Source of the DNA: a bacterium
GTDB lineage: Bacteria; Patescibacteriota; Minisyncoccia; UBA6257; UBA9933
Length of the DNA stretch: 11,438 bases
Assembly (NCBI GenBank): GCA_021817915.1
Contig: JAKAFV010000006.1
Location: 1-11,438 of the forward strand
Direction: 5' to 3'
A program made the position numbers and the translations under genes. Within the stretch, counting starts at the first letter, position 1; each line of letters starts with the position of its first letter. The notes under the pieces were generated by a model that did no database searches, had not been told where the DNA came from, and was given only the letters and a program-made list of their open reading frames with translations. Below, in pieces: positions 5,957 to 11,438 of this stretch.

Positions 5957-7687
5957 TCACATTTCCGTTGTTTCTCTCAAAACCGTTTCTATTGAAACCA
6001 TTCCCTTCAGCGCCTTTAAAATTCCGTCTTGGCGCAAGGTTATCATTTCTTGGCGCTTTGCCTCTTCAAGAATTTTGCGTTCGGTAGGGCTGCTATTTAT
6101 TATATCTTGAAGTTCTGGAGTCATTTTTAAAATTTCAAACAGCGCCACTCGGCCGATAAATCCTTTGCCATTGCAAACCGGACAGCCAACCGGCTGATAA
6201 ATTTCGTAGGGCTGTTTAAAATCTTTCATCTCTTTCGGCATGGCATCCGCTTCTTTTTTTATGATTTCCTGAATTTTCGCCGAAGCCGGTTCAGATTTGC
6301 GGCACGCAACGCAAAGCCGGGGAATCAATCTTTGAGCCACCACCAAATTCAAAGAAGCGGGCAAAAGAAACGGTTCCACTCCCATATTTATCAAACGCGG
6401 TATCGCGCCTAAAGAATTATTCGTATGAAGAGTTGAAAGAACTATATGCCCAGTTAAAGCGGCATGGACCGCGAGACCGGCAGTTTCATTGTCTCTGATT
6501 TCACCGACCATAATAACATCGGGGTCTTGGCGCAAAATCTGCCTTAAGCCCGAAGCGAAATCGTATCCGATTTCCGGCTTAACCTGCGACTGGTTTAATC
6601 CGTCCATAAAATATTCAACCGGATCTTCCAAGCTGACGACATTCACCGCTTCTTTATTTAAAATCTGCATTAACGCGTAAAGCGTGGTTGTTTTTCCCGA
6701 ACCGGTCGGACCGGTAATTAAAATCATACCGTAGGGCTTTTCAATTCCTTCTTTAACTATTTGATAATTTCTATCAACCAAGCCAAGCTCTTCCAGCCCC
6801 TTCAAGCCTACCGTCGGGTCTAAAACGCGAATGGCGACTTTTTCTCCTATCGGCGTCGGAAAAGTAGAAACGCGGAAATCAATATCGCGATTAAAAAGAA
6901 TTGTCCTAAACCTACCGTCTTGAGGCGCGCGCGTTTCATCTATTTTTAAATTTGAAAGAATTTTAACGCGGGAAACAATCGGCTGATGAAGCTCTATCGG
7001 CAAAGACGAAACTTCGCTTAAAACTCCGTCAAGCCTGAATCTAATCCGCAACCTGTCTCTTTGCGGTTCTATGTGAATATCTGAAACTTTTTCCCAAACC
7101 GCTTCTTTAAGAGTTGAGGCCACTATTCTGATAATCGGCGCTTCTTCCGAAACAGCCGCCCCCTCTTCTAAACGGACAATTTTTTGAGAGCTCGCGCCTT
7201 CTTTCCCCGACCGCAGATTTAAAGACTTTATCGCGGTTTCAACTTCGCTCTTATAGGGAGAATAACGCCTCAGCATTTCTTCCCATGCCGAATAACTGGC
7301 AAGATAAACTCCTAAATTTAACCTCGCTTGTTTGGCGATAAATTTTAACGCTTCTTGCGCTTTTGTATCATCGGGATAAACCATCCCCACAACTAAAACA
7401 TCAGCCGAACGGCTGATAGGAACAACTTTATAATTTCTAAGAGTTTCTTCCGGTACAAGTTTTAAAACATCATCCGGAACTTCTTCAGCTTTTATCTTCT
7501 TATAAGGAACTTTTAAAAGACGGCTCTTTATCTCGTTAATTTTTTCCTCATCTATCATCCGCCGTTCATAAATAAGCTCATCTACTTTCTTTCCAGAAAG
7601 CGACACATCCTGAAGAACTTTTTTTAAAACGTCTTCGCTCAGAATATTCTCTTTCGCCAATTCTTGAATTAAAATTTTATTTTCCAT
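5957..7687 (-). CDS. pilB: T4P extension (assembly) ATPase
   Basis: This 576-residue GspE/PilB-family ATPase powers pilus polymerisation. The N-terminal ~140 residues form a T2SSE_N/MshEN-type domain (PYKKIKAEEVPDDVLKLVPE). The ATPase core has SDIHIEPQRDRLRIRFRLDG (202-221), Walker A GPTGSGKTTT (326-335), Asp box SLEDPVEYF (352-360), Walker B RQDPDVIMVGEIRD (386-399) and His box TGHIVLSTLHT (412-422). The zinc tetracysteine that distinguishes PilB from PilT is present: C459-x2-C462 and C502-x2-C505. Length is normal. It is preceded by a 220-bp gap with two possible promoters and a repeated 15-bp dyad, so it may begin a separate transcription unit (pilB-T-C and onward). The stop codon is TGA, which argues against the UGA-glycine code of some CPR groups. 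Confidence 0.97.
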   Translation of the reverse strand: MENKILIQELAKENILSEDVLKKVLQDVSLSGKKVDELIYERRMIDEEKINEIKSRLLKVPYKKIKAEEVPDDVLKLVPEETLRNYKVVPISRSADVLVVGMVYPDDTKAQEALKFIAKQARLNLGVYLASYSAWEEMLRRYSPYKSEVETAIKSLNLRSGKEGASSQKIVRLEEGAAVSEEAPIIRIVASTLKEAVWEKVSDIHIEPQRDRLRIRFRLDGVLSEVSSLPIELHQPIVSRVKILSNLKIDETRAPQDGRFRTILFNRDIDFRVSTFPTPIGEKVAIRVLDPTVGLKGLEELGLVDRNYQIVKEGIEKPYGMILITGPTGSGKTTTLYALMQILNKEAVNVVSLEDPVEYFMDGLNQSQVKPEIGYDFASGLRQILRQDPDVIMVGEIRDNETAGLAVHAALTGHIVLSTLHTNNSLGAIPRLINMGVEPFLLPASLNLVVAQRLIPRLCVACRKSEPASAKIQEIIKKEADAMPKEMKDFKQPYEIYQPVGCPVCNGKGFIGRVALFEILKMTPELQDIINSSPTERKILEEAKRQEMITLRQDGILKALKGMVSIETVLRETTEM

Positions 7688-7750
7688 GCCGATGTTGTTT
7701 AAATTTATAAGCTCGATGCGAAGTAAATTTTACTACAACATTGAGCACCA

Positions 7751-7846
7751 AGCACATAATCTGCTAACAATACTGCTTGTCAAAAGATAATTTATTCAGA
7801 ACAAATCTTATTATATTAAATCTATATTATAAGCAGATTATGTGCT
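7751..7846. repeat. Perfect 15-bp inverted repeat, each copy itself a near-palindrome
   Basis: AGCACATAATCTGCT at 7751-7765 returns as its exact reverse complement at 7832-7846, with 66 bp between. Each 15-mer is itself symmetric in six of seven pairs. The pair could be two operator sites upstream of pilB, or the terminal repeats of a ~96-bp miniature element. The placement on promoter boxes favours operators. No protein is known from this sequence to bind them. Confidence 0.75.
7756..7783 (-). promoter_or_regulatory. Candidate proximal pilB promoter
   Basis: TTGACA at 7783-7778 is a perfect -35 box. It is followed after 16 bp by GATTAT at 7761-7756 (four of six matches to TATAAT). The -10 lies inside the 15-bp dyad at 7751-7765. 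The expected transcript starts about 60 bp before the pilB ATG. Confidence 0.45.
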
Positions 7847-7853
7847 CGGTAAA
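7826..7853 (-). promoter_or_regulatory. Candidate distal pilB promoter
   Basis: TTTACC at 7853-7848 (four of six), a 16-bp spacer, and a perfect TATAAT at 7831-7826. The spacer is almost exactly the second copy of the 15-bp dyad (7832-7846). This is a typical position for a repressor site. Confidence 0.4.
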
Positions 7854-7863
7854 GGTTTTGTAC

Positions 7864-7897
7864 CTGAATTTTATTCGCCTTTGACTCTAAAATTCAG
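7864..7897 (-). other. Hairpin after the 95-residue ORF
   Basis: CTGAATTTTA at 7864-7873 pairs perfectly with TAAAATTCAG at 7888-7897 across a 14-bp loop. It begins 10 bp after the stop codon of the small membrane protein. There is no T-run on the minus strand after it, so it is not a classical intrinsic terminator. It might protect the 3' end of the pilM-N-O-X message or mark the split from pilB. Confidence 0.4.
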
Positions 7898-7907
7898 ACA
7901 AAGCCCC

Positions 7908-8195
7908 TTATTTTAAAAATGGGTTGTTCTTGCCAGGCAACCCGGCTTCAACGGGATTTATATATTGCCTGAGAATTTGGAATTTTGGATTATTGATTAC
8001 TTCTTCGGGATTTAATTTTATGTCTGAAAGGTCTTTAAGTGTTTGAGTATTTTGAGAAACGGCTTTTCCTATTAACGGCGTCGGCGCGAAAAATAAATAA
8101 TAAGCCAAAGAAATAACAATCCCGGCTAATGAAACCGCCAAAATAAGCGCGAACCAATTTATTTTTCTTTTTTCTTCTTCAACGATTATAGCCAT
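7908..8195 (-). CDS. Small single-pass membrane protein in the pilP position
   Basis: This 95-residue protein is not recognised. It starts with a short charged cytoplasmic segment (VEEEKRKIN), has one membrane helix near 14-36, and then about 59 polar residues that end in NPVEAGLPGKNNPFLK. No lipobox cysteine is present, so it is not a PilP-type lipoprotein. It starts 6 bp after pilO ends and so belongs to the pilM-N-O unit. By position it could be a shortened, membrane-anchored counterpart of PilP, or of the small proteins that link PilN/PilO to the rest of the machine. The C-terminal PxGRxNPF-like tail resembles a motif seen in pilus or competence accessory proteins, but that is only a resemblance. 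A real gene is very likely; its function is not assigned. Confidence 0.75.
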   Translation of the reverse strand: MAIIVEEEKRKINWFALILAVSLAGIVISLAYYLFFAPTPLIGKAVSQNTQTLKDLSDIKLNPEEVINNPKFQILRQYINPVEAGLPGKNNPFLK

Positions 8196-8201
8196 TGTTT
8201 T

Positions 8202-8774
8202 TTATTCTGTTTGATAATAAGTTTCCATATTAGCCACGAAAGAAAAATTTCCTCCACTGGCCTTTGAACTCTGCCTAGATTCTATTTTTAGGTCTGCCAA
8301 ATCCATTAATACGATATTTGTTTCTGCCGCTTTAAGAAACGCTTTAAAATTTTCATAATTTCCGTTTAATTGGAAGATCAATCTTAAAACCCCAATGCTT
8401 TTAACTAATTTCTGGTTGCTCGACGGCCTATTCGCCATCTTGCTTACCGACAAAGATTCAAGCTTTAAATTATTAATCGCCGCCAAGCTGGAAATTTGGT
8501 TTAAATTTGAAGCAACGTCCCGAGACAAGGGCAGAATAGCTCCAATAACATTTTGAATGCTTGATATGTCTTGTTGTTTTTGTAAAAGATTTTGCACTTG
8601 TTTTACCGCCAGTTGCTGTTCATCCGCCGCTTCCGATATGCTCAATAATTCCGCTTTTAAATCTTTTACTTCCGAATAGGCTGGCAAGACGAGATTGCTA
8701 TAAACGAAAATCGCGGCGATAAACATTAACGCCGATATTAAAATGCTTACAAATCTTTTTGAAGATGAACGCAT
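8202..8774 (-). CDS. pilO: PilO-like T4P alignment protein
   Basis: This 190-residue bitopic inner-membrane protein has a membrane helix near 8-29, a coiled coil at about 33-70 (EVKDLKAELLSISEAADEQ...), and a C-terminal ferredoxin-like domain with LNGNYENFKAFLKAAETN (136-153), the best PilO-family match. PilO pairs with PilN to link cytoplasmic PilM to the periplasmic side. It follows pilN by 4 bp, which suggests translational coupling. Sequence conservation in the family is low, so the call rests on topology, the C-terminal motif and gene order. Confidence 0.85.
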   Translation of the reverse strand: MRSSSKRFVSILISALMFIAAIFVYSNLVLPAYSEVKDLKAELLSISEAADEQQLAVKQVQNLLQKQQDISSIQNVIGAILPLSRDVASNLNQISSLAAINNLKLESLSVSKMANRPSSNQKLVKSIGVLRLIFQLNGNYENFKAFLKAAETNIVLMDLADLKIESRQSSKASGGNFSFVANMETYYQTE

Positions 8775-8778
8775 ATCT

Positions 8779-9327
8779 TTATTTTAATTTATCCGGCGAT
8801 AAAACGACCCTTATTGAAAAAGTTATTCCGTCTTCGGTTAATTTAGCGCTATCAAGAATAACATCGCTGAACAGCTGGCTTTTTTTGAAAAAATCCAATT
8901 GCTTGACCAGTGTAACGTAATCCTGCGAGACGCCCCGCAATTCTAATTTTTTTTCAAGCAACGATAAAATTAAATTTGTGTAATAAATTTGCGGATAAGT
9001 GCTTTTCTCCAATTCGTCAAAAAGCGTTGAAGTTATAACATGCGAATTTAACAAGCCCCGGATATTCGTCAGCTGTGAATAAATATCCGCCAAATTCTTT
9101 TGCTGTTCGCTATTAACGATTTTTTCCGATTCTTTTATTTGGGCGTTAGCCCCGCTAATCTGGGAATTTAAATAAGGCGCGTATCCAAAAATCATTCCGA
9201 AATAACTTGCCAGCGTCAAACCCAAAATAACAAACGAAAAAACTAAAAGCTGCCAAGGAAGCCCTACCGGCAATCTTTTTCCGCCTTTCCTTAATTGCTC
9301 TTCAAGAACATTTCTTGTTTCTGGCAT
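8779..9327 (-). CDS. pilN: PilN-like T4P alignment protein
   Basis: This 182-residue bitopic inner-membrane protein has a cytoplasmic tail of about 25 residues, a membrane helix near 26-49, a coiled region near 55-95, and a C-terminal domain with LLEKKLELRGVSQDYVTL. It lies between pilM and pilO, as PilN does. The cytoplasmic INxLP motif that docks PilN into PilM in proteobacteria is not seen; the tail reads KRLPVGLPWQ instead. Either a different contact is used or the motif is degenerate. The 96-bp gap to pilM holds a palindromic repeat. Confidence 0.8.
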   Translation of the reverse strand: MPETRNVLEEQLRKGGKRLPVGLPWQLLVFSFVILGLTLASYFGMIFGYAPYLNSQISGANAQIKESEKIVNSEQQKNLADIYSQLTNIRGLLNSHVITSTLFDELEKSTYPQIYYTNLILSLLEKKLELRGVSQDYVTLVKQLDFFKKSQLFSDVILDSAKLTEDGITFSIRVVLSPDKLK

Positions 9328-9343
9328 AATCGCTTTGCTTAAT

Positions 9344-9419
9344 CGATGCCAATATACGAATGAATACTAATTATACAAATACATTAGTATTATTAGCATG
9401 AATTAGTATATTAGAATCG
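9344..9419. repeat. 76-bp palindromic element, diverged variant, between pilM and pilN
   Basis: Two gap-free 38-bp inverted halves (9344-9381, 9382-9419) agree at 29 of 38 positions by eye. The right half reverse-complemented begins CGATTCTAATATACTAATTC, against CGATTCTAAACTACGAATTC in the element at 5866. Both share CGATTCTAA and AATTCATGC. In both, a TACnAAT unit recurs 18 bp later. It ends 4 bp before the pilM stop codon and starts 16 bp from the pilN start. Confidence 0.8.
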
Positions 9420-9423
9420 CATT

Positions 9424-10500
9424 TTAAATAAACTCTCTTAATCCCAAACCTATTGCCACGCTTAAGGTCGGGCCTAAATCTTTTACAAACGGGTCTATCG
9501 CGGGCGGATAATCTATCTTTGAAAACGGGCTGCCCACGACCGCCGGAAGATTCATTTGCTTTTCAAAATATTTATCCACTCCAAGCAAATTGGCTCCGCC
9601 GCCAGACAAAATTATTCTCTCTATTTTATGTTCGTTATTTTTATCGTAATTCTCCCTAGCCCTGTTCGCTTCGCTAATTATAGCATCTAAAAGAGGAAAT
9701 ATTAATGTGGATAACTCATAATCTCCCCTGCCGCCCAAAAGCCCCTTTTGCTTCTTCAATTCTTCCGCTCTTCGAACATTAATGTTCAAACCGCTGGCTA
9801 TCGCTTGCGTTAAAGAACCTCCGGAAAAATCAGTTTGGTAATTATATTTAAGAAATCCCTTTTCTGAAACCGCAATGTTGGTTGAACGGGCGCCGATATC
9901 AACGAGCAATGTCGGCGTCGGATCCGCTCCCGCGACAGCTCTTATCAAGCTCAAACTCTCAATCTCCAGAGATTTTAACTTTAATCCCGCTAAATTAAAA
10001 ACATTCTGGTATCTTTTTATTTGTTCGTTGGGAATAGAAGTTATAAGTATCTCTTGCTTGTCAAAGCCTTTTTCATCGCTTTTTTCTCCAACCTTAAACC
10101 ATTCAACGGCAACCTCCGAAGCTGGCAAAGGAATGTATTGGCTTAACTGGAATGAAACAGTTTTAGCGGTATCGGCATCGGACATCTTGGGCAATTCTAT
10201 CAATGTGATAAACGCCGAGAACGAAGGCACCGAAACGCTCGCGTAATTGGTTTTCGGCTTTAATTTTGCCAAAACTAATTTTAAAAGTTCCGCCGTTTCT
10301 TTTTCGGCGATTTTTAAAGAATTTGTCTGAATGGCGTCGTTTAGGCGATCCAGATGACCATAACTTTCTAAAATTCCGTAATTTGAAAGCTTGGGGCGTA
10401 TTTGGCCCATTGAAATTTCGGCTATTTTAATTGAAGTCGTGCCTATATCAATGCCGAGATAAGATTCGGCGCCGATTAAAGATTTTATAAAATTAAACAT
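9424..10500 (-). CDS. pilM: Actin-like T4P assembly protein
   Basis: This 358-residue cytoplasmic protein of the FtsA/actin ATPase fold binds the N-terminus of PilN and connects the alignment complex to the ATPases. Nucleotide-binding motifs are in order: phosphate-1 YLGIDIGTTSIKIAEI (14-29), phosphate-2 LLVDIGARSTNIAV (198-211) and adenosine motif IILSGGGANLLG (296-307). SVPSFSAFITLIELPKM and AVEWFKVG are typical of PilM. Length is normal. It is the first gene of the minus-strand cluster and is divergent from comF. Copy B of the ~150-bp repeat begins 4 bp upstream of its ATG, so any promoter lies within or beyond that repeat. Confidence 0.97.
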   Translation of the reverse strand: MFNFIKSLIGAESYLGIDIGTTSIKIAEISMGQIRPKLSNYGILESYGHLDRLNDAIQTNSLKIAEKETAELLKLVLAKLKPKTNYASVSVPSFSAFITLIELPKMSDADTAKTVSFQLSQYIPLPASEVAVEWFKVGEKSDEKGFDKQEILITSIPNEQIKRYQNVFNLAGLKLKSLEIESLSLIRAVAGADPTPTLLVDIGARSTNIAVSEKGFLKYNYQTDFSGGSLTQAIASGLNINVRRAEELKKQKGLLGGRGDYELSTLIFPLLDAIISEANRARENYDKNNEHKIERIILSGGGANLLGVDKYFEKQMNLPAVVGSPFSKIDYPPAIDPFVKDLGPTLSVAIGLGLREFI

Positions 10501-10503
10501 GTT

Positions 10504-10657
10504 AAAAATTTAAAATGTAAATATCAAAATGGAAAATGACAATGTAAAATGTTAAAGTTTTTACAATATTAAAATCTTTACGTTTTGCCCATTTTTAATT
10601 TTAAACTGTCATTTTAATTTTTGATTTTTCAACTTTCAATTATATTATAATACCATG
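10504..10657. repeat. ~154-bp AT-rich intergenic repeat, copy B (pilM-comF gap)
   Basis: This is the second copy of the repeat at 4628-4773, in the same orientation relative to the downstream minus-strand gene. It begins AAAAATTTAAAATGTAAAT and ends TACCATG. Together with 10658-10746, where no supported gene is seen, it makes up the 246-bp divergent intergenic region, so promoters for both pilM and comF must lie in or next to it. Confidence 0.8.
10646..10651 (+). promoter_or_regulatory. Possible -10 box for comF
   Basis: A perfect TATAAT sits 96-101 bp before the comF ATG. TTGATT at 10621-10626 is 19 bp away, longer than ideal for a -35. It lies in the AT-rich end of the repeat, so a chance match is possible. 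Confidence 0.3.
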
Positions 10658-10746
10658 TTTTCTTATTTAATCAAAGCCCCGTATGACAACGGCGATAGCG
10701 ATTTTAGGCTTAATTCCTAATCATTATCACAATAAGAATAATTCAA

Positions 10747-11438
10747 ATGAAAAATTTTATTACTGACCAAATTTTAGTAAATCGCATTAAGCAAATCGCC
10801 GTTGCTCTACGGGGCAAAGCTAAAGAAGCCGTACTCGACATTCTTTTCCCCCGCGTTTGCTTAAATTGCGAAAAACCGTTAGACGGCAAAAATGAATTTA
10901 TTTGTAACGCCTGTTTTTCATCGATAAAAATAAATTCCGCCTTTTTCTGCCCGATTTGCCGGGGGCGATTGCCTGGCATGGAAAAAACTTGCCATCCTAA
11001 ATCTTCTTTTATTCTCGCTCCCGCCGGAGAATATAACGACCCCGTTTTGCAAAACATGATACAATCATTCAAATACAAAGGAATTGAAAATTTCGCGCCG
11101 GTTTTAGGCGAATTGCTTATCCGGCATGTTAAAAATTGCGGGCTTCAAATTCCCCAATTATCCAATTATCTAATTACCTATGTTCCTCTTCATAAAAGCC
11201 GTGAAAGGCAAAGAGGCTTCAACCAGGCCAGGCTTTTGGCGGAATATATCGCCAAACATTTTAATCTGCCGTTAGTTGAAAGCCTTGAGAGAAAAAAGAA
11301 AACCGAACCCCAGGCAAAGATGAAAAATAAAGAAGAAAGGCTAAAAAATATTTCCGGTTGTTTTAAAATTAAAAATCCGGAGTCCATAAAAAAGAAAAAC
11401 GCCATCCTAATAGACGACGTTTTCACCACCGGCGACAC
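10747..11438 (+). CDS. comF: ComF-family amidophosphoribosyltransferase-like protein, 3' end missing
   Basis: An open frame of 230 codons runs to the window edge without a stop. Residues ~30-80 hold a zinc-ribbon-like cysteine set: CLNC, CNAC and CPIC, with a further TCH. VPLH, followed by RERQRGFNQARLLAEYIA, is the ComF signature. The frame ends within the PRPP-binding loop ILIDDVFTTGDT, so only a short C-terminus is lost. ComF proteins are needed for transformation in Firmicutes and Helicobacter and bind incoming single-stranded DNA machinery. Here the gene is divergent from the T4P cluster, which supports a DNA-uptake role for the pilus. A three-unit 8-bp repeat lies in frame just before VPLH. 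The start is the first ATG of the frame; no Shine-Dalgarno is visible. Confidence 0.92.
   Translation, partial: MKNFITDQILVNRIKQIAVALRGKAKEAVLDILFPRVCLNCEKPLDGKNEFICNACFSSIKINSAFFCPICRGRLPGMEKTCHPKSSFILAPAGEYNDPVLQNMIQSFKYKGIENFAPVLGELLIRHVKNCGLQIPQLSNYLITYVPLHKSRERQRGFNQARLLAEYIAKHFNLPLVESLERKKKTEPQAKMKNKEERLKNISGCFKIKNPESIKKKNAILIDDVFTTGD
11154..11177 (+). repeat. Three 8-bp tandem units inside comF
   Basis: CCAATTAT, CCAATTAT, CTAATTAC. The 24 bp keep the frame and encode about eight residues (QLSNYLIT) between LQIP and YVPLH, where ComF proteins usually have a short variable segment. Confidence 0.75.

Noticed and set aside
5957..5959. UGA read as glycine, as in some CPR lineages
   Set aside because: TGA ends pilB at its normal length, and no gene here needs an in-frame UGA codon.
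7864..7897. Perfect 10-bp hairpin as an intrinsic terminator
   Set aside because: There is no T-run after the stem on the minus strand, and the stem is AT-rich. I listed it only as a hairpin.
9875..10246. 123-codon plus-strand open frame
   Set aside because: It lies antisense to pilM, whose actin-like motifs are unambiguous. It has no recognisable domain.
10655..10720. 21-codon plus-strand open frame just after a TATAAT box, upstream of comF
   Set aside because: Too short and without support. Its ATG belongs to the TACCATG end shared by both copies of the long repeat, so it is probably accidental. A leader peptide cannot be excluded.
10743..11078. 111-codon minus-strand open frame
   Set aside because: It is antisense to the cysteine-rich part of comF, which has clear family motifs.
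11190..11438. 82-codon minus-strand open frame reaching the edge
   Set aside because: It is a shadow of the ComF signature and PRPP-loop region.

Overview
The window is an almost complete type IV pilus (T4P) biogenesis cluster from an AT-rich bacterium that uses standard stop codons: pilB ends in TGA, and no in-frame TGA has to be read as sense. I suggest a member of the Candidate Phyla Radiation (Patescibacteria), most likely a Parcubacteria lineage. The reasons are the compact pilM-N-O-X-B-T-C-pilin-D order, prepilins with charged leaders, a GxxExxY protein of the Parcubacteria type, and intergenic gaps filled with AT-rich palindromic and simple repeats. The taxon is inferred from family resemblance, not from a marker gene.

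Layout: almost everything is on the minus strand and reads from right to left. The order is pilM (actin-like), pilN, pilO, an unrecognised 95-residue membrane protein in the place where pilP normally sits, a 220-bp regulatory gap, pilB (extension ATPase), pilT (retraction ATPase), pilC (platform), a probable major pilin, pilD (prepilin peptidase), and three minor prepilins (FimT/GspH-like, PilV-like, and a PilW-like one that runs off the left edge). On the right, divergently transcribed, is a 3'-truncated comF-family phosphoribosyltransferase gene. T4P with a retraction ATPase next to comF suggests a role in DNA uptake, but the sequence does not prove it. No secretin (pilQ) is visible.

How the genes work together: PilD cuts and methylates the four prepilins. 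PilM, PilN, PilO and probably the small membrane protein form the inner-membrane alignment complex. PilC is the platform on which PilB polymerises and PilT depolymerises the fibre. The three minor prepilins probably form the tip or priming complex.

The most unusual feature is at the left end. One uninterrupted frame from 865 to the edge encodes a GxxExxY protein (PD-(D/E)XK nuclease-like) fused to a prepilin, with the prepilin peptidase site (G142^F143) after the nuclease-like domain. This module is bounded by inverted copies of a ~38-bp repeat arm. The same arm occurs as an empty 81-bp palindrome between pilB and pilT, as a diverged 76-bp palindrome between pilM and pilN, and alone inside the leader of the FimT-like prepilin. 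This looks like a nuclease-carrying palindromic mobile element with small non-autonomous derivatives, which repeatedly lands in gene junctions and prepilin leaders. Other repeats are a ~150-bp intergenic repeat present twice, a 7-bp tandem repeat in the major pilin leader (a possible phase-variation switch), a duplicated 15-bp dyad at the pilB promoter region, and an 8-bp repeat inside comF.
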